Of a DNA stretch of 64,000 bases, positions 1 to 11,852 are shown piece by piece (position 1 is the first letter of the stretch; the number at the start of each line of letters is the position of its first letter). The stretch lies in assembly GCA_036245805.1 (NCBI GenBank), contig BTRK01000001.1, positions 14,818,001 to 14,882,000 on the forward strand, read 5' to 3'. A program made the position numbers and the translations under genes. The stretch is from Pristionchus mayeri (Eukaryota; Nematoda; Chromadorea; Rhabditida; Neodiplogasteridae). A model generated the notes under the pieces. That model saw only the letters and a list, made by a program, of their open reading frames with translations. It was not told where the DNA came from and did not search any database.

Positions 1-146
1 GAACTTTACTTCGATAAGCTCTCAATTTGCATCTCAATTATTGATGCTAAAGCTTTTACCGATTTTACATCGGATCAGGCTCCGTTTGAGTTTCCTGATC
101 CAGTAATCAGAGAGACATGTTTTGACATGCGGGGGGCAATGGTCTG

Positions 147-216
147 ACTCTCTTCAGCTTGCACGCTCTCTCGTCTCTCTGACGAGCGAGAGAGCGCGCA
201 AACTGAAGAGAGTCAC
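147..216. repeat. Short hairpin with about 30-bp arms
   Basis: The left arm begins GACTCTCTTCAG and continues through a CTCTCTCG end. The right arm, starting CGAGCGAGAGAG and ending CTGAAGAGAGTC, is its near-perfect reverse complement, with about 9 bases of loop. It may be a miniature transposon core or a stable hairpin; nothing else nearby indicates a function. Confidence 0.7.
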
Positions 217-1009
217 TGCTCCATGCGCGGATAAATCAGCTCCGAATAATTAACTGTGTGTCGGTGAACACTGCAATTAAGTCGGCATGTCCAGGCGGCC
301 TAGTGGCATACCCAAGTTGAATATACTATTGCTATCTATGAATGCTGAACTTTCGTTCACTGATATCGTATCACGCAAATGAGCAAATTCCCATTGTTGT
401 CCTCTTTACTGTCTTTGTGTAGATGCAGCCTGGATCAGTGACAGCAAACGCCTTCAGAAGACACGTGAGTGAAACATTCGCATAAAAATTAATCCAAGAC
501 GACTAAAGAATGCGATATATAAATTTAAAAAAAGATGCACTCGTGTGGTGCACCCAAGTTGGGTGGCCGGTTTTTCCAATTTTTTCTTTTTTTTTCCAAA
601 CCCTGTTGTTCCGTGTTCCTAACCCCATACACATATGCATGTAGCAAAATATTTGTGCTCTGCAGAGCATGGTATCGATCGCGATATCTTCGGACGTCCA
701 AGTCGCATCATCTGCGCAACAAGAGCTCCACGCCACAGGTAAAGTTTTCAATTATTAATAGTATGTACGTGTTCATGAAATACAGGAAGGTAATATTTTG
801 AATGAAAAAATGAAGTTAAAGGAGGACTGAAGGCAAAGTTCAACTTTGGACCCTGTCGTTACCATGACCTAGCTCCTCTTAACGACTAAAGGCTCCAAAA
901 ATTACATTAATATATCTACTCTCATCAGAGTTATGATTAGTTGGCTGAGTGCCATGGACGCTTGATGGGCCAGGGAAGTGCGCGAATTCAAATATCTTGA
1001 TGTTTTGTC

Positions 1010-1090
1010 AAAAACTGGTGGGGATCGAACCCGCAACCTTCTGATTACATGATGCTGTATCTTACCGTACTCGGATGATGCCCATGCAGG
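1010..1090 (-). other. tRNA-like 3' half (B box)
   Basis: On the minus strand the sequence GGTTGCGGGTTCGATCCCCA matches an RNA polymerase III B box and T-arm. I could not build a full cloverleaf: no matching 5' acceptor stem or clear A box is visible at the right distance. It is probably a tRNA-derived relic rather than a working tRNA. Confidence 0.35.
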
Positions 1091-2560
1091 ATGTGGTATT
1101 CGACTTGATCAATGCTCAAGGAAGAGCTTCTTCATCGATGGCAGTAGGTCGGATGGGAACTATGGCGTCATGCCGCCTTTCCTATATCAAAAGCGACATG
1201 ATGTAATAGTTCTCATCCGACCTAGTACCACATCGGCGGACCCCCAAGAGGTCGCCCATGGGGACCAGTTCGAGGCTGTACCAGGTATACTGTAGCTCGA
1301 GGGATATCGATAGTACGGCATCCTCCGTTTCCGTATTTTCTTGCAGTGGACGATCCGTCTACAACAGGTACACTATCAAGAAGTGTCTGATGATTGTCAA
1401 TGCTCCCGCCGTGGCCCATTATTAGAGGGTCAAACTGGCCAGGATTCGCCCGGGGATAATGTAGGGTGTGGAACCGCACTCCAGCCTCTCGCACTTGAAA
1501 TAACGAGTACCATCGATGTCACCGTGAGTACACCGCCATAAAGGGGTGAGAGTCCTAGCTAGGGTACGGTTTCTCCTCCCACACAAATCTTATGCAATGA
1601 GCCTCACCCGGAGACGGAAGAAAGCGACAGAACTATATTAGAACCGCCAGAGCATGAAAGAGAAACATGCGACAATGCCAGCCTCATCAAGATTAACTCC
1701 AAAGGCTTGGCAGAGCAAACATTTGCTACACTCCGGCCATTTTCCTTACAAAACGCGGGATATGAAAAGCACGTCATATTGAGAGCCAGACACTGCTTCC
1801 TTTTAGCTCACAACCTGCCCAACTCGAGCAGCCGGTTCCTTCGCTGCTCCATGCATCGCAGACCTTACTATTTTAGAAGACCACACCGGCGGCGATGGAC
1901 ATGACCCCCTATTCATGATTGCCCACCTACTGACAGCCACGCTTACCTTTTACGACTGAGTAGAAGCCCTTTCCTAGCTGCCCTCATTATAATCATTGTA
2001 CCTCCACACACTGTCCCCACAAGTGCCCCCCTCGCACGAGTGATTGATATACTCAAGAGAAGGGGAAGGAAAACAGAGAAACAACAAAAACATTAACAAC
2101 AGAAAAAGGGAATAAATACGCTGCCGAGAAGGATGAACAGGAGTGGCGGGGGGAGTGTCTCTGGGAACCGAGGCTACTCTCTAGAGCAAACGGCCGATTG
2201 CAGACGGGCTGAATTAGTATACATTAATTAAGTAAATATTCCATTATATTTGTTTATTACTCTATTACTATTACTGTTTATTACTAGTTATGAAATAACA
2301 GTAGATTTTTAAGAAAAATTTCTGAGCTGGTTATTTAATTTCACTTTAGAGATTTTAGATTTTCAGTCAGCGCGAGTTCTAATAATACAATTAGCATTTC
2401 TAAAATAATACGCTCCCATCAGCATTTCGAGATAAAATGTTGTGCGCGGGGGGGGGGGGGTGCTGTCGTAGTAAGGTTGCCTATTCGAAATGCGAAACTC
2501 TCATTTGTTCATTCCTTAATTAAACCGCTTCGCAATGTGGCCGACACTCCCAATTTGATG

Positions 2561-2768
2561 CCGTGGAAAAAGTCGAGGAGAAGAGGAAATATTTGAGTTC
2601 CCGCAATTTCATATCTCGGCTCCCACCAGTGCTAGAGACTTGAAAATTGGTGTAAAGGATTTTCCACCCAATAATTCAATTTTGAAGTCGATATCTCTAC
2701 TGGGAGCCGAGGCATGAAATTGCGGGAATTCAAATATTTCCTCTTCTCCTCGACTTTACCACGGCATG
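2561..2768. repeat. Hairpin element with about 65-bp arms
   Basis: The arms at about 2561-2625 and 2702-2768 are inverted copies (shared core GAGAAGAGGAAATATTTGA) around about 75 bp of loop. The two arms differ at a few bases, so it is not a perfect palindrome. It looks like a miniature inverted-repeat transposon; no target duplication could be confirmed. Confidence 0.7.
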
Positions 2769-2934
2769 CATGCGAAACGTGCACTTTGCCATCACTTCGC
2801 AAAAGTTGCGAAATGAAAAGCGAAGAAGAGACCGGTTCGCCTGAATTGCGAAATTATGCTTAAAATTTTGCCTGTTCGCCACGTGACTTTCCCTACAAAT
2901 TATTACATGCACTTTTCCCAATCCAGCCAATCTT

Positions 2935-3540
2935 CCATCATAACCTACAGTGGACAACCCCCTCTAGCCATAATCTAGTGTCGCTCCCTATCTCTCCCGC
3001 CAAAATCAACAGCACCCAAACCCCTCTACAACCACAATCTACAGTAACTCTCTCGTAAACCTCTCCCACCATAATCTACAGTACACAATCCCCTCTCCCA
3101 CCATAACCTACAGTGGACAACCCCTCTAGCCATAATCTAGTGTCGCTCCCTATCTCTCCCGCCAAAATCAACAGCACCCAAACCCCTCTACAACCACAAT
3201 CTACAGTAACTCTCTCCAAAACCTCTCCGCCATAAACTGCAGGATTTCTCCTAAACCTCTCCACCATATTATACAGTATCCCTCCCTAGAAGCCTAAGAC
3301 TAGGAGCCGCATGGAACAGAATTTGATCCTCTTGCATGGAAGAACTGTATAGTCCAACAGACCCAGACCCTGATTCTTGAACCAATATGATATGAAATCA
3401 CTGTCCCACAATAATTTACAGTATCCCTCCCTATCTGTCCCACCATAGTCTACAGTATCCCTCCAAACTCTCTCTACCATAATCTATTGTACTCTTCTCT
3501 CCATCGCCAGCCACGATCTACAGTACATAAGTACTCACGG
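2935..3540. repeat. CTACAGTA-rich tandem repeat tract
   Basis: The pattern CCATAATCTACAGTA with pyrimidine-rich spacers recurs about every 25-50 bases. A block of about 120 bp at 2940-3060 is repeated almost exactly at about 3101-3219, a period of about 160 bp. Open frames on the minus strand here are by-products of the repeat. The tract lies just downstream of the first uS14 pseudogene, where further exons would be expected, and I found none. Confidence 0.75.
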
Positions 3541-3542
3541 AA

Positions 3543-3668
3543 TCAGTGGCAACACACGTCGAGGTTGTGCTTGCGGATCAGTCCATGGTGGTTGAAGCAG
3601 ATACGGCAAGTGCGCGATCCGGGTCCGTAGTTGCGTGGGTGGGAGAACCAGATGTTGGCGAAACCCAT
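3543..3668 (-). pseudogene. rps-29: Ribosomal protein uS14 (RPS-29) exon, copy 1, broken
   Basis: The minus-strand reading starts [18 protein letters not shown] and runs 41 codons. It includes the first CxxC pair (TCRIC) and HHGLIRK of eukaryotic uS14, a zinc-binding 40S small-subunit protein of about 56 residues. The second CxxC pair is destroyed: after C-C-H a TGA stop stands where the last zinc cysteine belongs, three codons before a GTGAGT splice donor. A TTTCAG acceptor lies 13 bases before the ATG, so the 5' end is well formed. No later exon coding the C-terminus was found in the repeat tract downstream. I infer a decayed duplicate. Alternatively the stop is a sequence error, but copy 2 is changed at the same codon. 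Confidence 0.8.
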
Positions 3669-3741
3669 CGCCGAAACGGTGCTGAAATGAGGGCAATATA
3701 TGTTAGACAGTGAACACAATATTAATTCCGTTAGAGAATTA

Positions 3742-4986
3742 CAGTACCGTGCAAAAGTATTGCAACAAAATTGTTTTTGCCATAACTTTCTTCTAGGAAG
3801 AGATATCGGCTCATGGCTTGGAGTGTTCAGTAGGTAAATATCATGCGCATATAGCACCGAGGTTGGCGTGGATACATCCACTGAGCTCTGGATACGGTAT
3901 TCATTCTTCATATTAAAGATCGGGAAAATATTATGTAGGGTACAGATATATTTCATATGATATTCCACTTCGTGTAGTGGAAGCACAACCACCTATGCAC
4001 AGAATCCACTGCTAAACTCATTGAACGGATTTCGCAATCTCTGGGAATATTGATTTTCCGAAACCTCCAAATTTTTTAAAAATGAGTATATCTTTGCTCT
4101 ACGACGAGCTACTGCTCCCAAATTTGGCATGTGATGTGACATAATGATGTACCAATAATGCCCCGAATATTGGGCAGATTGAGGGATCGGCGCGAAATTT
4201 CGAAAAAAAATTGGACCAATTTTTCACCTGATAGCGGACTTTGCGATTGGTTGTTGGTTGTCAGATGTAGATTGGTTGTTGGTTGTCAGATGTAGAAAGT
4301 ATTATTGACATAACCTACAAGACAGTTTTCTTTTTGGAGCATTTTTTCCCGTTGTTATTGTTCAAAAACTGAGTGGATGGAGTCGTGAAAAGTGGACACA
4401 TTCTAAACTTTTTCTCGTCTATCGGTATATTTTGCACTTTAATCGACCAGACTAATAATGAATTATGAATAACTCGACCAATCAATGCTCGTGGCATGAT
4501 CTGGTGTGAATCCGAGATGATTAATTTTGAACTCACTTTGCAATCTCGCACACGCAATTACCATTCATTTCCTCACTTATAAAAAGCTTCAAAATGCTCC
4601 AAAAAGAAAACTGTCTTGTAGGTTTTGCCAATAATACTTTTTACATTTGACAACCAAAAATTAGATTTGTAGCTTCACGCATCGCAAAGTCCGATATCAG
4701 GTGAAAAATTGGTCCAATTTTCTTCGAAATTTCGCGCCGATCACTCAATCTGCCCAATATTCGAGGCATTATAAGAAATATCTCTGTACCCTACATAATA
4801 TTTTCCCGATATTAATATGAAGAATGAATACCGTATTCAGAGGTCAGTGGATTTATCCACGTCAACCAAGGAGGTATATGCGCATGATGTTTACCTACTG
4901 ATCACTCCAAACCATGAGCCGATATCTCATCCTAGACGAAAGTTATGGCAAAAACAATTTTGTTGCAATACTTTTGCACGGTACTG
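3742..4986. mobile_element. Palindromic Tc1-like element (1.2 kb foldback)
   Basis: Both ends read CAGTACCGTGCAAAAGTATT inward and are flanked by TA (3740-3741 and 4987-4988), the duplication expected for the Tc1/mariner superfamily. The whole interior is an imperfect palindrome: arms match from the ends through ATATTTTCCCGA and a second block around AATTGGACCAATTTTTCACC, with the centre near 4.4 kb. There is no transposase; open frames on both strands mirror each other. It was probably mobilised by a transposase encoded elsewhere. It sits exactly between the two uS14 exon copies. Confidence 0.85.
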
Positions 4987-5011
4987 TATGCGATGTCCTA
5001 AGAGTACTCAC

Positions 5012-5120
5012 GGAATCGGCGACGGCACATGTCGAGGTCGTACTTGCGGATCAGTCCATGGTGGTTGAAGCAGATACGGCAAGTGCGCGATCCGGGTCCG
5101 TAGTTGCGTGGGTGGGAGAA
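5012..5120 (-). pseudogene. rps-29: Ribosomal protein uS14 (RPS-29) exon, copy 2, partial
   Basis: This is a near-identical copy of the uS14 exon, in the same orientation 1.4 kb away. It begins at FSHPRNYG directly after a TGTCAG acceptor-like site and ends at a GTGAGT donor. It lacks the seven N-terminal residues seen in copy 1. The final zinc ligand is replaced: the reading is DMCRRRF where the family has CRRCF. The codon is CGA here and TGA in copy 1, one C-to-T step apart, so both copies probably descend from an already damaged parent. A palindromic Tc1-like element separates the two. A functional gene with a missing zinc cysteine seems unlikely. Confidence 0.75.
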
Positions 5121-5199
5121 CTGACACTGCAATATTTACTTCAATAGTATATGTACTTAACCACACCTTATAACTAAAGAAAATATAATTTATTATTCA

Positions 5200-7100
5200 T
5201 TTTATTTAGCCAAAAAATTTGTCTCCCCTCCCTCTTAGCAGGCGGCAGGGCTCTCGGACAGGTGGCTCGTGATCTTACACCCGCGCGATCCAGCGGAAAG
5301 GGAGAGTTGGTCTCTAGGTGAGCCCTGGTCACGAGGCATCTCACCCTGCTAATCAGCTAATTAGCTAATTAGGCAGGGCGGCTATCGCGCCCTCCCCCAC
5401 GTCGGAGCAAACACTAGGCACCAGTGAAGGTGCCAGGACCCGCCGCCACTCACTACGGAATGGTTGAGCCCCGCACCCGCCTTACGCAATCTATGGATGG
5501 GCGGCGCAGCACTATTATTAGCGAAAAGCGATTCCTTCTCAAGATCCTCCCAGATAATAGTGATAAGTTTCAGGAAATTCAATCATACGCCCATCCAGAG
5601 CAGTTATCACTACGACTTAACGTAAAGCACAAAGGATTCGTAATATTTTAAAAAATAAAAATAAAAAATGATAAGATTGAAACATGAAAAAATAACAGCC
5701 TTTGGTTAAGCAGCGGTCGACGTGCGCGGGGCGTCGTCGTGTAAGAATCCTGGCGATTCTCTTGGCCGGGAGATGCACAGGGTACCCTGTAATCGAGAAT
5801 CAGTTGATAAAAACAATAAAATCGGAGCAGAACGCGAAAGAAATGTGGATAGCAAGCAAGAATTTCGGCAATTTCGTTCGAAAAATAACAAGATACGATG
5901 ATGAGTAAAGGAACCAAGAGTAAAGGAAGAAGTGGGAGCAATATCCGTTCGAGAAAGCAACAGCCATGAGCACAAGATGAGCGTTTGCCTGTGCAAATGA
6001 GTGAAAAACAAGCAAAACATGAACTACTGTACGGCAACACAAGCACTACACCACCCTAGCTGCTGTCAGCGAATAGCATCCCTGATCTGGCTCTGGACAA
6101 GACGCTTGAAGTCGAAAAAAACGAAAAACGATGAAATGGAAGCGATTTGCGAGAGAACTAAGATGAATTCCTTCTGAAAACTGGAGAAATAGCAACAAAT
6201 GATACGCTTGCTACCACTAAAAAGCGAACAGAGATCATAAGAAAGCTCAGGATGGAACAAGTGAAGTCAAAGACCCGAAAAAATTGCAAGTTTTTGCGCG
6301 AAATTAGGTGAAAATAGTAGCGAAAATTGTCACCCGCACGGGCAAGGAGAAAGGAGAGAGAATGGCGCATGCATTGATCGAGGAGAAGGGAAGAGGGTCA
6401 CGGAGCGCGCGAGGGGTAGATCAAGGGAGGGAGGCGCAGGAGGCAATCATCCAGAATGACTCAAAACGATCGATACCTTGATCTTACCGAGAGCCAGCAA
6501 CCGGTCTGCAAAAGAGAGCAATTTTGGTGGGTAAATACAGAAAAGTACGGTAGTCACACCAAAATAATTCATTTTTCTAAATTTTGGCACCGTTGATCTC
6601 AGTTTTCTTGCAATTTCTTGATAAATTTAATGTTATTTTGCTTCCAGTTTGATCTTCTACCTGGTCGTCACCGTTTTTTGAGCTTGTTCACCTTTATTAC
6701 TCATAGTTCCACGGAGAATTCTCAGCCTGCAATTTGATTCCAATTTGTGCGTGCTCTTATTTTCCTTCTTTTTTTTGCTCATTTATTGTCCGCGTATTCT
6801 CGCTGATGCACTACTATAGAATCCAGGTTCCCTGCCCCACTTGTTTGGCCGATCTGGGCTTCAATTGCAATGCCCAAAATTTTAATAACTTTTTTCCTCA
6901 TTCAAACCCGCTTTTTTCTTCTCTTCGCGTCTCTCCTCCTCCCCCGTCAACGCCTCTAGCGCTTAGGTTCGTAGCGATGGGAAGGGGGTTCGTGTATCCC
7001 CAGCGTATTTTTGCAATCGAGAAGCCCGAAATTTGAATCAGCAGCTTTTTTCTTCTGTCGAGTCGTTGCATTCCCCATTTTTGCGGTTGCTATCGTACTT
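5200..7100. other. Intergenic: GC-rich patch and low-complexity sequence
   Basis: A GC-rich patch lies at about 5225-5520, including the palindromic stretch CTAATTAGCTAATTAG at about 5358. AT-rich sequence follows, with long minus-strand open frames at 5650-6370 rich in Ser, Phe and Leu. These lack any domain and look like compositional artefacts. I cannot assign a gene; the 3' part presumably holds the promoter of the gene starting at 7137. Confidence 0.4.
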
Positions 7101-7136
7101 TCTGGTTCAATTGCAGGGCCGATAACTCGGAGAGCC

Positions 7137-10100
7137 ATGACGCTCCGCACGCGCAGCACAAACCTGCCCGAGGCTCAGAAGGCTGCTGGAGCCGCGAAAC
7201 CGCCCTTGGACCCGCCCCCCGCCAAGGTTCGCGTTTTTAGTAGCTTAAAATTTGAATCATCTGTTGGTTAATTATGTCGAGTGTTATTTTTGCTGGTATC
7301 TCTGTCGTTGCATTCCCAATTTTTGCCCATTGCTATCGTGGGAATGAACACTATGGCAGGCTATTCGAAACAGAATTGCTATATCGCAATTCCTCCTCCT
7401 CGAATACTAAATTTGAGGAAGGGTGGTTTGCGCTATCGTAGTTCTGCTCGAAATAGCCAACCCTAATGGGCATCCATGTGTGCATCGAGTGCATTCACCT
7501 GAAAGATATGCACTTCTTTGAAAATAATAATACCCGCATTATCCCCATCGTTTTGGGCTTTTCAGTAGTGCCAGAACGGCTGAAACGAAATTATTCGTCA
7601 ACCCGTTGCTCAAATGAGCCCAAAATGCCCAAAATATTCCGCTCCTTGTGTCCTCTCAGTTGATTAATTAAGCCTTATGGTTAATTAGTATACCGTAATC
7701 TAATTAGTATGAGATTACCTGTCTAATCATCCCTGATATTTGCAGTACGACGTGCTCGCGTACACTTCCCGACGTCTGGAGGGATTCAAGAACGCGCGCG
7801 TTCAGACGACTACCGTAGCACATAGCACAGGTACGGTAGATTATTGATGATTGATTTGTGCAGGATGATTCGAAAACAGGATCATGTAGATGCGAAACTC
7901 GAACCTATTAGTATTTATTTAGTGCCGGGAGTTGCATCTCTCTTAGTAAATTCTGGATAACGCACTTTTTGAATCTTTTTTTTCGAAAATGTGAAAATAG
8001 TTCTGAATCGGCTAATCATTGTGTTCAATTTCCTTTTTTTACTGCTGGGAGATGTACCCGTCTTTTCTAGAGCACCTTTGCTGCTACTGTGAGAACAGAA
8101 AGCGTAATCCGTGGTTTGGTGGCGAGATTGATCACATTTGATTTTAAATATGCGCGGAACGCGGAGGATATTTAGAATCAAAGAATCAAATTTACTAGTT
8201 CTCGCCACCACCCCACGGACTACGCATTCTCTTATCACAGTAGCAGCCATATCCCACCGGTGTTCTGATAGTTCCCATCATACGTTTCACAATTGGGCTA
8301 TTTATTATTATTAGTAATATTTATTTTATTTATTACTCTACTTTCTGCAAACCCTGCCGGTCTTGCGGCTGAACTAGTGGGCATCCTCCCAGATTTTAAA
8401 AATCGAATGCGATCCCTGTATGCCTCTACCATAGGTCGAAAGGTTGGTGAAAAGGAACCAAGCCAACGCCCCACCCTGGGGATCGATCGTTGAAAAAATT
8501 AAAACGTACCCACGTGATTGGCACGCATAAGCCATATTGATTGATAATACTGATGAATATATATTATACCAGTCCGTAAAGTTGAGCCATATTTAGACAA
8601 TGCACAGCGATTGATATTTTTTTACACCGTTGGTTCTAATTTAGGTCGTTACTGTGAAGCTGTCTCTTAATATTTAATTAGGTGGTATGCTGACTTGTCA
8701 GATTTTTTTGGGAAATTAAATTTTCGAAAAAATTAAATCGGAAATTTTTTTTCGTAAAAACTCATTCCGTAATTGCTTTTTCGAAATGTGAGAGATTGAA
8801 ATGAATTGTGAGAGATGAGAGGGAAATTGGCATAGAGAATCTCATTATAAATAAAAATTTACGAGATGGGCTTTCCAATTTCTCTCTTTATCATTTCATC
8901 CCGAGTCTCCGCTTTTCGAGACAGCGGTTCCCAGTCAATTTTGATGAAACATGACTTTCCGAAAACAATTTGACATCTCAGCCTACCACCTTTAATTAAA
9001 AGTTTTACAGGCATTGATAGCACGAGAAATAACGTTTGATAAAAACCTACCCCGTTTAAAAACAAACGTACCCCAATGCGTTTTCAAGCTGTCCGAAAAG
9101 GTGCAGTTTGCATCTGTGTTCCACGTGTGTTCCATTTTGTAAGCAAAGCTCTCGTAATGCAATGTGGCGCATTTGTTTTTAGAAATTCGCCTGTCTCATG
9201 AGAAAACTGTAAAATTGTAAACGTACCCCTTTTTCATTTGTGGGGTGTACGTTTTACTTTTTCATTTTCAAAACGTACACCCCTCAGGAACCTAGCCTTT
9301 CGACCTATGGCCTCTACTGCATTGGTTGCAATGTTTAGTGCAAAATTTTAAGTATACATTACTGGTTTCTATTGAGGGAATCATTTCATTGTGATTTTGC
9401 ATCATTTTGCGAATGCATTTCAGATCCAGGATGTCGCTCCTTCCCTCACTCGGTCGCTGTCTCGCGCGTCTCTCCCTCTCCTCGATTCCCCCTCTTCCTC
9501 GACGATGACGCCATCTAAGATGACGACGATGACGCCCATGATGAGGTGGGTCAATGCTATTTTAAATTACTGTTTTATTTCATTTTTATTGCTGAATAGT
9601 TTCAAAAAATAGTGGAATTTTGTGACGGCTGATATTTGGCTCAACTGAATATTGGGCACGTTATGTCGTTTTGGACCTACTTTTCGACCTCTGCTCTAGC
9701 TACAATCTTTGTATCTGCGTGGAGGACATTTTCTCCCGCCCTCAATTATTGCGGATCCTGTTCCTCGAAATATGTATCGTTAGCGAAACCAGAGTGTGCA
9801 AGGAATCTATCTGAAGAAGAGAATACCCGTTTACATTTATTTGTTTTTCAGAATCTTGGTTTATCTAGCTTCGGTGAAATCTAGATAGTTTTGGCTGAAA
9901 CTTGTAACTTGAAAAGAAAAGTTGTTATGTTTTCTATTTCCAACTTTTGAAATGAATTCCATAATGGAATTTCCATTCTGTTTCACTCATGCTCATAGAT
10001 GGGCACCATCGAAGCCAGCTGTGAAACACCCCCGGTTTTGGAAAATTTTATCACAAAATCGATCATTTACGATTACCCCCCCCCCCCATCTTGACCTTAA

Positions 10101-11852
10101 ACATCCCCGGTTTTCGATTTTCAGCTTCAACCTCCGCCCACCTATGCTCATGCTCTCGTTTGGAGGATTGAGTAATCAGTATTCGATTAACGGGATGAGT
10201 AAGTAAAAAATAGGGAGGAAAACTGATGCAGCGTTCAACCATCAACAAATTATTTTTTCTACCGTGATAGTCCTACCGTAATTCTCCTTCCTCTCAGGAC
10301 GCGATAGAGGGAACAACGGGCTCTCGCAATCTCGCCGTCTCATTCGGCAATCTGCCAGAGAGACTCCTCTGCAGCCGCGCTGGTACGTCAAAAAGGGCGG
10401 ATGGGGATACGGTAGCCAGAAGGATAATGTAATATTGTCCACTGCAGCCCCACGCTGGTAGGTCAAAGGGGGCGGATGGGGATACTGTAGCCGGAGGGAT
10501 ACTGTAGGCTGCCCTCCGCAGTAACGCTAGTAGGTCAAAGAGGGCGGATGGGGATACTGTAGCCGGAGGGATACTGTAATATTGCCCACTTCAGCCCCAC
10601 GCTGGTAGGTCAAGAGGGGTGGATGGGGATAGTGATACGGTAATCTGATACTGTACGACTGCTGGAGGATTTTTTCCCCGATAATTTTCTGTCGAGGTCA
10701 ATGAAATTGTTGAAGTATTGCCACTATGGTTTTGTCTTGATCTAGGAGTTGCACAGTTTGTTAATTAGTGTTTCACAACTTCTTTGAGTTTAAACCATCA
10801 GATTTACTGCAATTTTTTAAAAATTTCGTCACGATGACGGCATAAAATGGAGTTTTGGTTGACCACCATTCAGCGGGGTAAACGTGGGGTGCAGGGCTAT
10901 CATGAAGGCGTTTAGGGATCTGAACTGGCCATTCTCTTGATTAAAAATTGATTAGACTTACAAATAAAATTAATAATCCAAACTCAAATTAATTAAACTT
11001 AATTCGTTTTTTATATTTCAGTACAACATGCTCACGTGCACTTCCTGCCGTCTGGAGGGATTCAAGAACGCACGCAAGAAGGCGACCATCGCTGGACAGA
11101 CCTCGGGTACGGTAGAATATCGATTGATTATGGATTATCGATCAACCCGAGGGAGTTCTGTAATAGTGGCTCGCCTTTTGATGAATTTGATACTGACGAA
11201 ATTTGGTACAGGTATGGAACATGTAACAATAGCGTTTTACCTTTGCCGGCATATCCTTGCTCGTTGCGTTTTCGAGATTGCACCTGCCTTGTGCATTTCG
11301 ATTACACTTCATTTCCAATGGTGGTAGGATGAGTAAATAAAGACTATTATAGAATAGAGAAACGAAGGGGTGAATATTGCTTGAAAATAGTGTGCTCCGA
11401 TAATAATCATCGCTGGAATTCGTGCCTGGTTGTTTCTAGTTGCAACCCAGGAAGACCCAGGAAGATCAGGAGCATCTGAGGGCACTGTGGTAGTCTCGGG
11501 TCGGGTACCTGGTACCGACTAGAGCGTGTGGTAGTCTTCCTCGTTGTTTGTTGCTTTCCCGTTGTAACTTCTATCTAAGAACCGATCGATAAAATAAGAT
11601 TGAATCTGCATTGTATCCCATCCATCCTTGGCTGTTTTTTTCATTGACCTCATGATTCGGAAGAAGTCTAGTTTGCAAATTAGGTTTCCTAATTTGGTAG
11701 AAGTTGTGGGAACCAGTTGCTGTACTAGTCCATGATCGTTACTCTGTGGAAGTGTTGGAGCTCAGCCAGATGCTGCACAGGCTTCAGTGCTTCAGAGATG
11801 TCTACGCACAGAAGTACTACGTCGCGAGCCAGTACAGGCACAAACGAGTTGA
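7137..11852 (+). CDS. Small four-exon protein with two alternative second exons
   Basis: Model: exon 1 at 7137-7226 (starts MTLRTRSTNLPEAQ), exon 2a at 7746-7830 or exon 2b at 11022-11106, exon 3 at 11440-11489, exon 4 at 11766-11852 ending QAQTS-stop. TTGCAG stands 20 bases before the ATG, as for a trans-splice or 5'UTR acceptor. All donors are GT, all acceptors end in AG, and phases agree throughout. Exons 2a and 2b are both 85 bp, start in phase 0, end with one extra base, and share RLEGFKNAR. Either joins exons 1 and 3 in frame, but both together would shift the frame, so they would have to be mutually exclusive. Product about 103 residues, polar, without signal peptide or membrane segment; family not recognised. 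An AATAAA follows at about 12249. One exon-2 copy could be dead; transcripts would decide. Confidence 0.5.
8086..8242. repeat. Hairpin element with about 75-bp arms
   Basis: The arms at about 8086-8162 and 8168-8242 are inverted copies, including GGTGGCGAGA and the CGCGGAACGCGGAG region, with almost no loop. It lies in the intron after exon 2a of the gene starting at 7137. It has the size and shape of a miniature inverted-repeat element; a target duplication is not clear. Confidence 0.7.
10370..10640. repeat. Tandem repeat of about 72 bp, four copies
   Basis: Units starting near 10370, 10443, 10515 and 10588 share GCTGGTAGGTCAAAG, GGCGGATGGGGATACTGTAG and CCGGAGGGATACTGTA. They contain the TACTGTA/TACGGTA heptamer scattered throughout this window. 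The array lies inside the long intron between the alternative exons of the gene starting at 7137. Confidence 0.85.

Larger units (their letters stand above)
1..2900. other. Intergenic region without a recognised gene
   Basis: I see no convincing coding exon here. The stretch holds a 30-bp-arm hairpin near 147-216, a tRNA-like B-box half on the minus strand near 1010-1045, and a 20-bp inverted pair at about 1145-1165 and 1205-1225 built on a GTCGGATG core. There is also a 13-14 G run at about 2447-2460 and a hairpin with arms of about 65 bp at 2561-2768. Short open frames at 1222-1541 have no recognisable domain. Basis: direct reading; absence of a gene is an inference. Confidence 0.5.

Noticed and set aside
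3543..3992. 149-codon minus-strand frame covering the uS14 exon
   Set aside because: Its N-terminal two thirds read through the Tc1-like arm and an acceptor site; only the last 41 codons from MGFANIW are uS14.
5648..6046. Hydrophobic Ser/Phe/Leu-rich minus-strand frames
   Set aside because: Three overlapping frames of similar composition, no splice logic, no domain; compositional artefact.
9424..9545. Possible extra exon (IQDVAPSLTRSLSRASLP) between the alternative exons of the gene at 7137
   Set aside because: It has AG and GTGGGT boundaries but ends in a phase that fits neither exon 3 nor exon 2b; low-complexity Ser/Thr/Met content.
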